Below are positions 1 to 5,878 of a stretch of 8,547 nucleotides of DNA, piece after piece. The stretch covers positions 1-8,547 of the forward strand of contig JAFGDX010000367.1 of the NCBI GenBank assembly GCA_016931875.1, given 5' to 3'. Within the stretch, counting starts at the first letter, position 1; the number at the start of each line of letters is the position of its first letter. This stretch comes from Prolixibacteraceae bacterium. Its GTDB lineage: Bacteria; Bacteroidota; Bacteroidia; Bacteroidales; Prolixibacteraceae. The notes below the pieces were generated by a model. It was not told the origin of the DNA. It ran no database searches and worked only from the letters and a program-made list of their open reading frames with translations. Both the position numbers and the translations under genes were made by a program.

Positions 1-236
1 AGTAAAAGAAATGTGATTTGTATTTCAATTCTGAATTTTGACATTCGGTCAACCAATTTTTGTTTAAAGAACGGTTGATTCGTACAGTTTGTTTTGTTGC
101 AGCGATTATATATTTTTTAAAATGAATTGGTTGTGTTTTGATAGTCAGTATTTTAATTCGGTGATTTTGTTTTCGGCGCGGGGGATAAAAAATTGTCGAC
201 TTTTTTGGAAATTAATAAGCGGGTCTTTTATTGTAC

Positions 237-268
237 AAAAAAAAGCCGGCTCATCTGTTGAGCCGGCT
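237..268 (-). terminator. Rho-independent terminator, minus strand
   Basis: A perfect 10-bp stem pairs 244-253 (agccggctca) with 259-268 around a 5-base loop. On the minus strand it is followed directly by a run of eight U residues (A-run 237-244 on the plus strand). The plus-strand side of the hairpin has no T-run, so the orientation is clear. It ends any transcript arriving from the right: either a long (about 340 nt) 3' untranslated region of the kinase operon or a separate small RNA in 269-455. No other minus-strand terminator was seen between it and the kinase stop. Confidence 0.85.
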
Positions 269-412
269 CAAGTTCTATTCGACGTCTGCTGTGCTTTAGC
301 ATTGTTTTTGGTAAACTGTAATGTGGATTTCCATGGTGGTTTAAGGAAACAGTTGTCCAAAGTAACCTACTGTTTGGGAGAAACAGCACAGTTTAAAAGA
401 ACTTAATAATTT

Positions 413-424
413 GGGGTAATACCC
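413..424. repeat. Short dyad symmetry (GGGTA-A-TACCC)
   Basis: Positions 414-424 form a perfect 5-bp dyad around one central base, which is too tight to fold as an RNA hairpin but is the size of a small DNA-binding site. It sits in AT-rich sequence downstream of the kinase gene. No function can be assigned, and an 11-base dyad can arise by chance. Confidence 0.2.
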
Positions 425-607
425 TTATTTATTTATTCCCTTTATTATTGTTAAAACAAATAAAGAACCTTCAAAAATGATGATTCAATATTACAACATA
501 TTTTTTACGATTTTTTCCGGAATGATTGTGTGGTATGAAATTAAAGATGTGTGGTTCGGTATAGTTATTTAATGGATTTTTTGCGTTTTGTAATTTATAG
601 GAAAATA

Positions 608-3517
608 CTAAATAACCGGCACCACCATTTTTATTCGTGTGCCCGGATATTCAAGTCCCGGATAAAGTTCCTCTGTAATAATTTCAGATTTTACCTCGTA
701 GCGGTCACCAATAAGTTGCAATCGTTTTTTGGTGAGAGAAACGCCCATGTTTAAGTTATGCTCTGATTTTGAGTAGGGTTTTGCCTGTTGAATTCCAATG
801 CCATTGTCTTCTACCAGTATTTCAAGGCTTTTTTCATCGATATAATGAATTTTTATCCATATTTTTCCTTGTTCCGGCAACGACGAAACTCCGTGCCAAA
901 TGGCATTTTCAACAAAAGGTTGTATAATCATGGAGGGAATAGCCGTTTCATCCCCGTCAATTTTATTATCCACTTCAATGGCAAAATCAAACTTGTTATT
1001 CATTCTAAACTGTTCCAGTTCGATGTAGTTTCTCAGGCGTTCCAGTTCATCATCAATCTGTATGGAATTGGATTTCAGGGAGTTCATATTCTGCCTGATC
1101 AAACGCGCAAACTGGGAAAGATAGGTTCCGGCTTCTTCGGCCTTGTTTAGGAGCAAATACCGTTGAATGGAACCCAATGCGTTAAAAATAAAATGAGGAT
1201 TCATCATGGATTGCAGGGCTTTATGTTCGAGGGTAATTATCATGCTGTCGGTTTCTTTTTGCTGTATTTTTCTTTTATAAAACAAGCGGACAATAAAAAA
1301 TACTCCGGTTAGAATCATCAGTAAAATAACAATTCTCACTATAAAGCGTTGAAAAAAAGTGGGTTGAACCACTACCGGAAGTTCGATTGCCGGGCTGAAT
1401 TCTTCGGTGCTTTTTCGAGCTTTTAGTTTGAATGTGTAATTTCCGGGAGGTAGGTTTAAATAAGTTACCTGCGAATTATTTCCGGTAATCCATTCCCGGT
1501 CAATTCCTTCAAGCATGTATGAATAGTTTGACGGCGTTGAGGAATAATTCAAACTGGCAAAGTTAATGCTCAATCGTTTTTTACTTTTAAGTTTGATTTG
1601 TTTGGCATTCAGATCGTATTCCTTTTCGTCGATTAAAATGCTGTAGAAATAAGGTTCGGGAACCAAAATTGCGGCATTCACACAATCTGAGATAGTGTTT
1701 GATATCAAGCCATCATCGGATGCGATGTATAACCTGTTGTTGTGGCAAATAATGTCGTTAATATTGTTGAACTCAATATTTAAACGATTGAGTTCCAGAG
1801 GGGCTCCGGTTGTTATTTTTAATGGGTTTTCAATAAAATAAACTGTTTTGGTTGTATAAAAAAACAGGATATTGTCATGATAATCCATTCCTTTTATCCG
1901 GTAATCAATTTGCGCACGGAGATTTTTGGTTAAATCGTATAAATTATGGTTGTCTTTCAATATCAATTGGTTGCCTATGATGTTGTAAATTTCATATTCA
2001 TTATTGATGGTTAAATGCGATGTAATTGTTTTTCCGTTGTAAGGTTGAAGGGGCAAATTAAGCCTGAAAACGGTATCAATGGTCAGGTAATTTCTTTCGG
2101 CATTAATTACCAGGTTATTGTCTTTGTTGATAATGACGTTGTTTATTCTTCCTGTTCGTAATCCGATTACCTGACAGTCGAGTTCATTTGCGAATTCAAT
2201 AACCAGGAGACGGTCGTTGATATAGGAGTATATTTTACTCTCGTCGGAGGCAACGCTTAGCTTTTTAACCTTGTAGGGTAATCTTTTGTGTTCTCCAAAT
2301 TTTACCGAATTGGTTTTTTCATCATAAATTGTTTCATTTATTGCATGCAGCCTCCCTCCCATAGTGCTGGTCAACAAGGTATTGTTTTTGGCGTGGTAGA
2401 TATTTGTGAGTACGGTTTCATCCATGTTGAGGTTCATCCTGGTCACTTTCTCGTTGTTTACAACAAAAAGCGATTTTCCGTTGGTTACCCAAAGTTTTCC
2501 GTTGTTGGTTGGTTCAATCGATTTTATGCCGGAATTTTCAAAGTTTTCGGTTTCCCAGTACTGGTATTTGAGTATTTCCCTGTTAATTTTATATATCCCT
2601 TTTGATGACGATGTAGCCCAAATGTTATTTTCTTTGTCAATTAAAATTCCCTGTGCTTGTTCAACATCAAATTGAAATACAATTTTGTCGCCATCAAAAC
2701 ACAATATTCCTTTATCGTAGGTTGCCATCCAGGTAAGTCCTTCAGAATCAGTAATCAGAGAATTGATAAATTGTGTTTCAGTATGAAAAACATGCCTTTT
2801 GAGTATTTTTTTCCCCTGATAGATGTTGGCATATCCTGTTCGGTCAAATGCAATGGTTTTATTTTGTTGAAACTGAAAAACCTTTTCAATAAGAAAGTCT
2901 GGAAATGAATTTAGGTAGGCACTGTCGCCTATCGCTTCCGATTCGTAAATACCCAGCGCCGACCATAAAAGGAATTTATTATCAGCTGATTTGTTTAAAT
3001 GGAAAAGGCTCAGATCGTGCTGGTTGTTTAAACCAAAATTCAAACGGGTTATTTCGGGGTTATCCTTTTTTAATATGCAAACATCGGAAATGGAATTGTA
3101 AAAGTAAAGGGTTGAGTCTTTATCCTCGAAAAAATCATAAAAATAGAAATTGGCTTTTAATTGGGTAAGCAGCGAATCGTTTTGTTCATTGTATATGGTG
3201 TTATTTATATAGTAGTTTAATGAGCCGTTCATATTCAAAAACCATAGCCGGCCCGATGAATCCTGTTTAATACGCATAACAATATTGTCGCTTAATCCTT
3301 CGCTGGTAGAATAGGTTTTAAAGGTGCTTCCATCGAAACGGATAACACCGGCATCGGTGGCAAACCATATAAATCCCTGGTTATCCTGATAAACGTGGAT
3401 AATTTTATTGGTTGGGAGTCCTTCGGCAATGGTATAGTTTTTTATAAACGGATTTACTCCGGATACCGGAAGGAGGAACCATAAAAAAATATGTAATAAA
3501 AAGTATTTTTTATTCAC
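608..3517 (-). CDS. Sensor histidine kinase, LytS-like, with Reg_prop propeller and Y_Y_Y domain
   Basis: This is a membrane sensor kinase of 969 residues. Seen: an N-terminal signal/anchor segment (about 4-20). Next come degenerate Reg_prop propeller blades (about 25-630), with motifs such as DNQGFIWFATDAGV near 45-58 and a later DKENNIWATSSSKGI. A Y_Y_Y domain (about 640-715) carries the LNYSS, YSYMLEGID and PPGNYTF motifs. A transmembrane helix spans about 725-747, followed by a His_kinase (PF06580-type) region with NPHFIFN (His775 as likely phosphoacceptor). The HATPase_c domain has the N-box FVENAIWHG (Asn871) and G-box VEDNGIGI (about 902-909). Start: GTG, sharing its G with the TAG stop of the upstream regulator (TAGTG). 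An in-frame TGA lies two codons upstream, so no longer form is possible. Known for the family: an extracytoplasmic sensor controls cytoplasmic autophosphorylation. Inferred: it phosphorylates the co-transcribed LytTR regulator. The ligand is unknown. There is no fused receiver or AraC domain, unlike many Bacteroidota hybrid sensors of this architecture. Confidence 0.93.
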   Translation of the reverse strand: MNKKYFLLHIFLWFLLPVSGVNPFIKNYTIAEGLPTNKIIHVYQDNQGFIWFATDAGVIRFDGSTFKTYSTSEGLSDNIVMRIKQDSSGRLWFLNMNGSLNYYINNTIYNEQNDSLLTQLKANFYFYDFFEDKDSTLYFYNSISDVCILKKDNPEITRLNFGLNNQHDLSLFHLNKSADNKFLLWSALGIYESEAIGDSAYLNSFPDFLIEKVFQFQQNKTIAFDRTGYANIYQGKKILKRHVFHTETQFINSLITDSEGLTWMATYDKGILCFDGDKIVFQFDVEQAQGILIDKENNIWATSSSKGIYKINREILKYQYWETENFENSGIKSIEPTNNGKLWVTNGKSLFVVNNEKVTRMNLNMDETVLTNIYHAKNNTLLTSTMGGRLHAINETIYDEKTNSVKFGEHKRLPYKVKKLSVASDESKIYSYINDRLLVIEFANELDCQVIGLRTGRINNVIINKDNNLVINAERNYLTIDTVFRLNLPLQPYNGKTITSHLTINNEYEIYNIIGNQLILKDNHNLYDLTKNLRAQIDYRIKGMDYHDNILFFYTTKTVYFIENPLKITTGAPLELNRLNIEFNNINDIICHNNRLYIASDDGLISNTISDCVNAAILVPEPYFYSILIDEKEYDLNAKQIKLKSKKRLSINFASLNYSSTPSNYSYMLEGIDREWITGNNSQVTYLNLPPGNYTFKLKARKSTEEFSPAIELPVVVQPTFFQRFIVRIVILLMILTGVFFIVRLFYKRKIQQKETDSMIITLEHKALQSMMNPHFIFNALGSIQRYLLLNKAEEAGTYLSQFARLIRQNMNSLKSNSIQIDDELERLRNYIELEQFRMNNKFDFAIEVDNKIDGDETAIPSMIIQPFVENAIWHGVSSLPEQGKIWIKIHYIDEKSLEILVEDNGIGIQQAKPYSKSEHNLNMGVSLTKKRLQLIGDRYEVKSEIITEELYPGLEYPGTRIKMVVPVI

Positions 3518-4311
3518 TAATCAATAGATTTTGACTGTGTTCCGACCAATTCCCTGAATTCATTAAACCGTCTTCTGGAAATGGGAAGTTTTGTTTTGTC
3601 ATCCAGGATGGCAAAATATCCCTGGTAGCTCGAAAATCCTTTTAAATAATCCAGGTTGATTATGTTTGATTTATGAATTCTGAAAAATTGATTCGGGTCC
3701 AGTACTTTTTCAAACTCACCCAATGATTTGCTCGAAATTATTTTTTCCAGCCCCGAAAGATGTAAGATGGTGTAATTGCTATCGGCTTCCAAATACCGGA
3801 TGGTGTCCACTTCAACAATTCGGAATCCAAATTTTTCAACCACCGTTATTTTATTTACCTGGTTGTTTCCGCTTTTTACCTGTTGAATTAAATTTTCGAG
3901 CGATTCATTGTAAATATCCTGTATTTTATTCTGTTGAAGCCGTAGTTTCAGGTAGGCGGTGGCTTTTTCCACCGCTTCTTTCAACTCAGATGGATTAATC
4001 GGCTTTAACAAATAATCAATGGCATTGGCTTTTATGGCTTTTAATGCATATTCCTCGTGTGCAGTGGTAAAAACAACAGCGTAATTTTCTTTGGGTACAG
4101 AGGCGATAAAATCGAACCCGTTTTCGTTGGGCATTGAAATATCGAGAAAAATTAAATGGATGTCAAAAGCCTTTAGCAACTGCCGGGCAGCTGCAGCCGA
4201 ATCAGCACTTCCACACAGCCTGATTTCCGGGCAATAATGTCTCACAAGCAGTTCAAGTGTTTGCCTTACATTCAATTCGTCATCAACAATTATGGCGTTA
4301 AACTGAGTCAT
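3517..4311 (-). CDS. LytTR-family response regulator (REC-LytTR)
   Basis: This is a cytoplasmic DNA-binding response regulator of 264 residues, the usual length for the LytR/AlgR class. The receiver domain (about 4-120) shows the acidic pair Asp10/Asp11, the phosphoacceptor Asp57 in LIFLDISMP, Thr83 and Lys103 in DYLLKPI. A linker of about 40 residues leads to a LytTR domain (about 160-260) with the typical IRYLEADSNYT, FFRIHKSNIIN and LPISRRRF segments. It is first in its operon, and its stop overlaps the GTG start of the kinase by one base, so translational coupling is likely. A TATCTTTG -7 box lies four bases before the ATG, suggesting a leaderless or nearly leaderless mRNA. LytTR proteins usually bind direct repeats. 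The targets are not known, and the divergent mscS promoter region is one candidate. Confidence 0.95.
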   Translation of the reverse strand: MTQFNAIIVDDELNVRQTLELLVRHYCPEIRLCGSADSAAAARQLLKAFDIHLIFLDISMPNENGFDFIASVPKENYAVVFTTAHEEYALKAIKANAIDYLLKPINPSELKEAVEKATAYLKLRLQQNKIQDIYNESLENLIQQVKSGNNQVNKITVVEKFGFRIVEVDTIRYLEADSNYTILHLSGLEKIISSKSLGEFEKVLDPNQFFRIHKSNIINLDYLKGFSSYQGYFAILDDKTKLPISRRRFNEFRELVGTQSKSID

Positions 4312-4323
4312 AAAACAAAGATA
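4312..4323 (-). promoter_or_regulatory. Candidate -7 box for the regulator/kinase operon
   Basis: On the minus strand TATCTTTG (4323 to 4316) matches the Bacteroidota sigma-ABfr -7 consensus TAnnTTTG and is followed by TTTT and then the ATG at 4311. A matching -33 TTTG is not evident at the usual 19-21 bp upstream. Transcription would start at or within a few bases of the start codon. The call rests on one box in AT-rich DNA, so it is moderate at best. Confidence 0.4.
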
Positions 4324-4398
4324 AAATATAAATCAGAACTTAAATCGCTGTCATGTAAATGGTGTATTTTATTTAGCCACTGGTTTGTAAAACAGAAT

Positions 4399-4453
4399 AA
4401 GTGGTAATTGGTTTAGCCTATTTTGTATGGCAAAAAACAAGTGGTATTGGTTT
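4399..4453 (+). repeat. Imperfect direct repeat, possible operator
   Basis: AAGTGGTAATTGGTTT (4399-4414) recurs as AAGTGGTATTGGTTT (4439-4453), identical except for one missing A, with start points 40 bp apart. A shorter TGGTTT occurs at 4381-4386. The repeats sit in the 235-bp region between the divergent LytTR regulator and mscS. LytTR regulators typically bind direct repeats, though usually with closer spacing, so assignment as their operator is inference. The sequence identity itself is directly visible. Confidence 0.45.
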
Positions 4454-4546
4454 CAATTTTGAAGAATGGACGGGATTGATTGGATGACTTCAAATAAAAG
4501 TGATCTAATTTTTGTAAATTACCTGAAATTTTAATGAAGTTAAATT

Positions 4547-5359
4547 ATGGAATCAGTTGAAAGTATTTCGGAAAAAATTTATGATGTAATTCTAACATTT
4601 GGGCCACGGCTTATTGGAGCAATTATTACTTTGCTTATTGGTTGGTGGATTATTAAAATGATTCAAAAAGCCGCAAGGAAAGGTTTTGATAAGCGCGATA
4701 TGGAAGCTTCTCTGAAAGGGTTTCTGAACAGTATGATAGGAATTCTTTTGAAAATGATGCTTATTATAAGTGTTGTTGGAATGATGGGCGTTGAAATGAC
4801 CTCGTTTATTGCAGTTTTAGGTGCCGCAGGCCTTGCGGTAGGTATGGCGCTTTCGGGAACGCTTCAGAATTTTGCCGGCGGTGTAATGATATTGTTGTTC
4901 AAACCCTTTAAAGCCGGTGATTATATTGATGCACAGGGGCACTCAGGAAGTGTAAGCGAAATACAGATATTTAATACCATTTTAAAAACACCGGATAATA
5001 AAACCATTATCATCCCCAATGGCGGGCTTTCAACTTCGTCAATGGTGAATTATTCGACTGAACCAAGAAGAAGGGTCGATTTTGTGTTTGGAATTGGCTA
5101 TGGCGACGATGTGGATAAAGCAAAAAAGATACTGCTTGCCCTTATTGATAAGGATGAAAGAATATTGAAAGATCCGGAGCCTTTTGTTGCGGTTTCCGAA
5201 CTGGCTGATAGTTCAGTGAATATGGTGGTGCGCGTTTGGGCCGAAGCATCTGATTACTGGGCGATTTTCTTTGATTTTAATGAGGAGGTTTACAAAACAT
5301 TCAATTTGGAAGGAATCAATATTCCATTCCCGCAAATGGATGTTCATATTCAAAAGTAG
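4547..5359 (+). CDS. mscS: MscS-type small-conductance mechanosensitive channel
   Basis: This inner-membrane channel of 270 residues would open under membrane tension to release solutes on hypo-osmotic shock. Three hydrophobic segments are visible: TM1 about 20-39, TM2 about 60-82 and the pore-lining TM3 about 85-118. TM3 has the Gly/Ala-rich packing pattern GAAGLAVGMALSGTLQNFAGG. The FKPFKAGDYI segment follows (about 118-127) and opens the beta domain. The cytoplasmic domain contains IIIPNGGLSTSSMVNYS and the VDFVFGIGYGDD region, and the protein ends with GINIPFPQMDVHIQK, as in compact MscS homologues. Its length is close to that of E. coli MscS (286). Start: the ATG at 4547 is the first possible start, since an in-frame TAA lies two codons upstream. 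The gene is monocistronic, divergent from the regulator operon, with its own hairpin terminator overlapping the stop codon. Confidence 0.95.
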   Translation: MESVESISEKIYDVILTFGPRLIGAIITLLIGWWIIKMIQKAARKGFDKRDMEASLKGFLNSMIGILLKMMLIISVVGMMGVEMTSFIAVLGAAGLAVGMALSGTLQNFAGGVMILLFKPFKAGDYIDAQGHSGSVSEIQIFNTILKTPDNKTIIIPNGGLSTSSMVNYSTEPRRRVDFVFGIGYGDDVDKAKKILLALIDKDERILKDPEPFVAVSELADSSVNMVVRVWAEASDYWAIFFDFNEEVYKTFNLEGINIPFPQMDVHIQK

Positions 5360-5407
5360 TTCATTCTGAATTTTCCGGTTCTCAGGATGATGTGATGAAC
5401 TTTTTTT
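5358..5407 (+). terminator. Rho-independent terminator of mscS
   Basis: AGTTCAT (5358-5364), which starts inside the TAG stop codon, pairs perfectly with ATGAACT (5395-5401). Inside it, ATTCTGA pairs with TCAGGAT (one G-U), leaving a bulge near GATGTG. Seven T residues (5401-5407) follow. The bulged but long stem with a T-run fits an intrinsic terminator immediately after mscS. Confidence 0.75.
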
Positions 5408-5463
5408 CAGGGTGGCTTGTATTATATGTAGTTAAGGGTTGAAGGGTAGTTTAACCGGAACAG

Positions 5464-5499
5464 TGATTTTTGGTATATTGGTTTTTGCAGAAAAAATCA
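5464..5499. repeat. AT-rich inverted repeat upstream of the candidate small RNA
   Basis: TGATTTTT (5464-5471) is the exact reverse complement of AAAAATCA (5492-5499), separated by 20 bases. It has no T-run on either side to act as a terminator. It lies 42 bp before the TATATTTG box at 5541, so it could be a protein-binding dyad or a chance AT-rich pairing. Confidence 0.25.
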
Positions 5500-5540
5500 A
5501 AAATATCTGGAAATCAAAGGCAAAACAATCTTTAAACTCG

Positions 5541-5548
5541 TATATTTG
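5541..5548 (+). promoter_or_regulatory. Bacteroidota -7 box for the candidate small RNA
   Basis: TATATTTG is an exact match to the Bacteroidota TAnnTTTG -7 consensus. No TTTG -33 box is visible at 19-21 bp upstream (that position reads close to AGGC), so the promoter would be of the one-box kind or needs an activator. A plus-strand terminator follows about 80 bases later with no gene in between. That arrangement is the main reason to take the box seriously. Confidence 0.5.
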
Positions 5549-5551
5549 TAG

Positions 5552-5657
5552 CTTAGGTGCAAAATAGAAACCTCTTTTGCGTTAAACTCCGTCCTGAATG
5601 GAAAGCTCTGTTTCGCACAATTGTCCTTTAAGCCGGAATAAATCCCGGCTTTTTTTT
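5552..5657 (+). ncRNA. Candidate small non-coding RNA (about 105 nt)
   Basis: This short intergenic transcription unit is bounded by a TATATTTG box (5541-5548) and a strong plus-strand terminator (5630-5657). No plausible reading frame lies between them. Its start is placed about 4 bases after the box and is approximate. The body can fold into a long rod: GTGC (5557-5560) with GCAC (5615-5618), and GAAAC (5567-5571) with GTTTC (5610-5614). These enclose a largely unpaired middle with a weak TCC/GGA pairing. A length near 100 nt and a rod with a central open region resemble 6S RNA, including the Bacteroidales-1/Flavo-type families, but I cannot confirm membership from memory. It could also be a species-specific regulator or the 3' remnant of a longer transcript. 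Its 3' end converges on the S4-domain gene. Confidence 0.5.
5630..5657 (+). terminator. Rho-independent terminator, plus strand
   Basis: AAGCCGG (5630-5636) pairs perfectly with CCGGCTT (5645-5651) around an 8-base loop and runs into eight T residues (5650-5657). Only the plus strand has the T-run. mscS already has its own terminator about 220 bases earlier, which suggests an extra transcript starts in between. The T-run overlaps the stop codon of the convergent S4-domain gene (5656-5658). Confidence 0.85.
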
Positions 5658-5874
5658 ATTCTTTTTGCGAAACAATCCGGATGGTTTCACCTAAAACCTT
5701 AATAGTGTCGCCGTGGCGTAATTTGGCGCGTTTTCTGAATTCCTGATTGCCATTTAAAAAAACTTCACCTTCTTCCACCAGTATTTTTGCATGTCCGCCG
5801 GTTTCGGAAATACCTAACAATTTAAGCAGTTTTACAAGTTCAATAAAGTCTGATTTCAGCTGAAATTCCTGCAT
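5656..5874 (-). CDS. Small S4-domain RNA-binding protein (YbcJ/YaaA type)
   Basis: This 72-residue protein consists of almost nothing but an S4 RNA-binding fold. The pattern LVKLLKLLGISETGGHAKILVEEGEVFLNG (about 13-42), then FRKRAKLRHGDTIKV (about 46-60), matches stand-alone S4 proteins such as YbcJ (E. coli) and YaaA (Bacillus). The basic RKRAK patch fits RNA binding. The precise RNA target is unknown; ribosomal RNA or a ribosome-assembly role is the usual suggestion for the family. The ATG lies only 4 bases after the stop of the C1 peptidase gene, so it is very likely co-transcribed and perhaps translationally coupled. It is the last gene of the minus-strand run, and its TAA lies in the T-run of the convergent terminator. 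Confidence 0.9.
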   Translation of the reverse strand: MQEFQLKSDFIELVKLLKLLGISETGGHAKILVEEGEVFLNGNQEFRKRAKLRHGDTIKVLGETIRIVSQKE

Positions 5875-5878
5875 GGTA

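Larger units (their letters stand above)
1..607. other. Gene-free region downstream of the sensor kinase
   Basis: This 607-base AT-rich stretch lies beyond the kinase stop codon and reaches the window edge. Open frames here (for example 89-406 and 551-754 on the plus strand) give Phe/Cys-rich, low-complexity peptides with no recognisable domain, and I do not consider them genes. What can be supported is a strong minus-strand terminator at 237-268. There is also a short dyad at 413-424 and possible RNA pairing between 289-295 and 385-391. Nothing recognisable is visible in 1-236. A gene lying to the left of the window may have regulatory sequence here, but the window does not show it. Confidence 0.55.

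Noticed and set aside
49..78. TCAACC/GGTTGA inverted repeat near the left edge
   Set aside because: Only 6 bp with an 18-base loop and no T-run; too weak to call a terminator or operator.
59..91. Possible plus-strand promoter: TTTG (59-62), 20-bp spacer, TACAGTTTG (83-91)
   Set aside because: The -7 element is one base too long for TAnnTTTG and nothing credible lies downstream on the plus strand.
89..406. Plus-strand open frame of 105 codons in the left intergenic region
   Set aside because: The product is rich in Phe, Cys and Leu with no recognisable domain, it runs through the terminator hairpin at 244-268, and no convincing promoter or ribosome binding context precedes it.
551..1150. Plus-strand open frames at 551-754 and 788-1150, and similar ones opposite the kinase, regulator, peptidase and carboxypeptidase
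   Set aside because: They are antisense shadows of strongly supported minus-strand genes, with unnatural composition and no family resemblance.
4507..4514. AATTTTTG as a -7 box for mscS
   Set aside because: It departs from TAnnTTTG at the first base and has no -33 partner at the right distance; the true mscS promoter is not clear.
4534..4560. Eight-codon frame (MKLNYGIS) overlapping the mscS start, possible leader peptide
   Set aside because: Very short, in AT-rich sequence where such frames are common, and no attenuator structure accompanies it.
5598..5702. Open frame of about 34 codons starting inside the candidate small RNA
   Set aside because: It reads straight through the terminator and into the antisense of the S4 gene, and its composition looks random.
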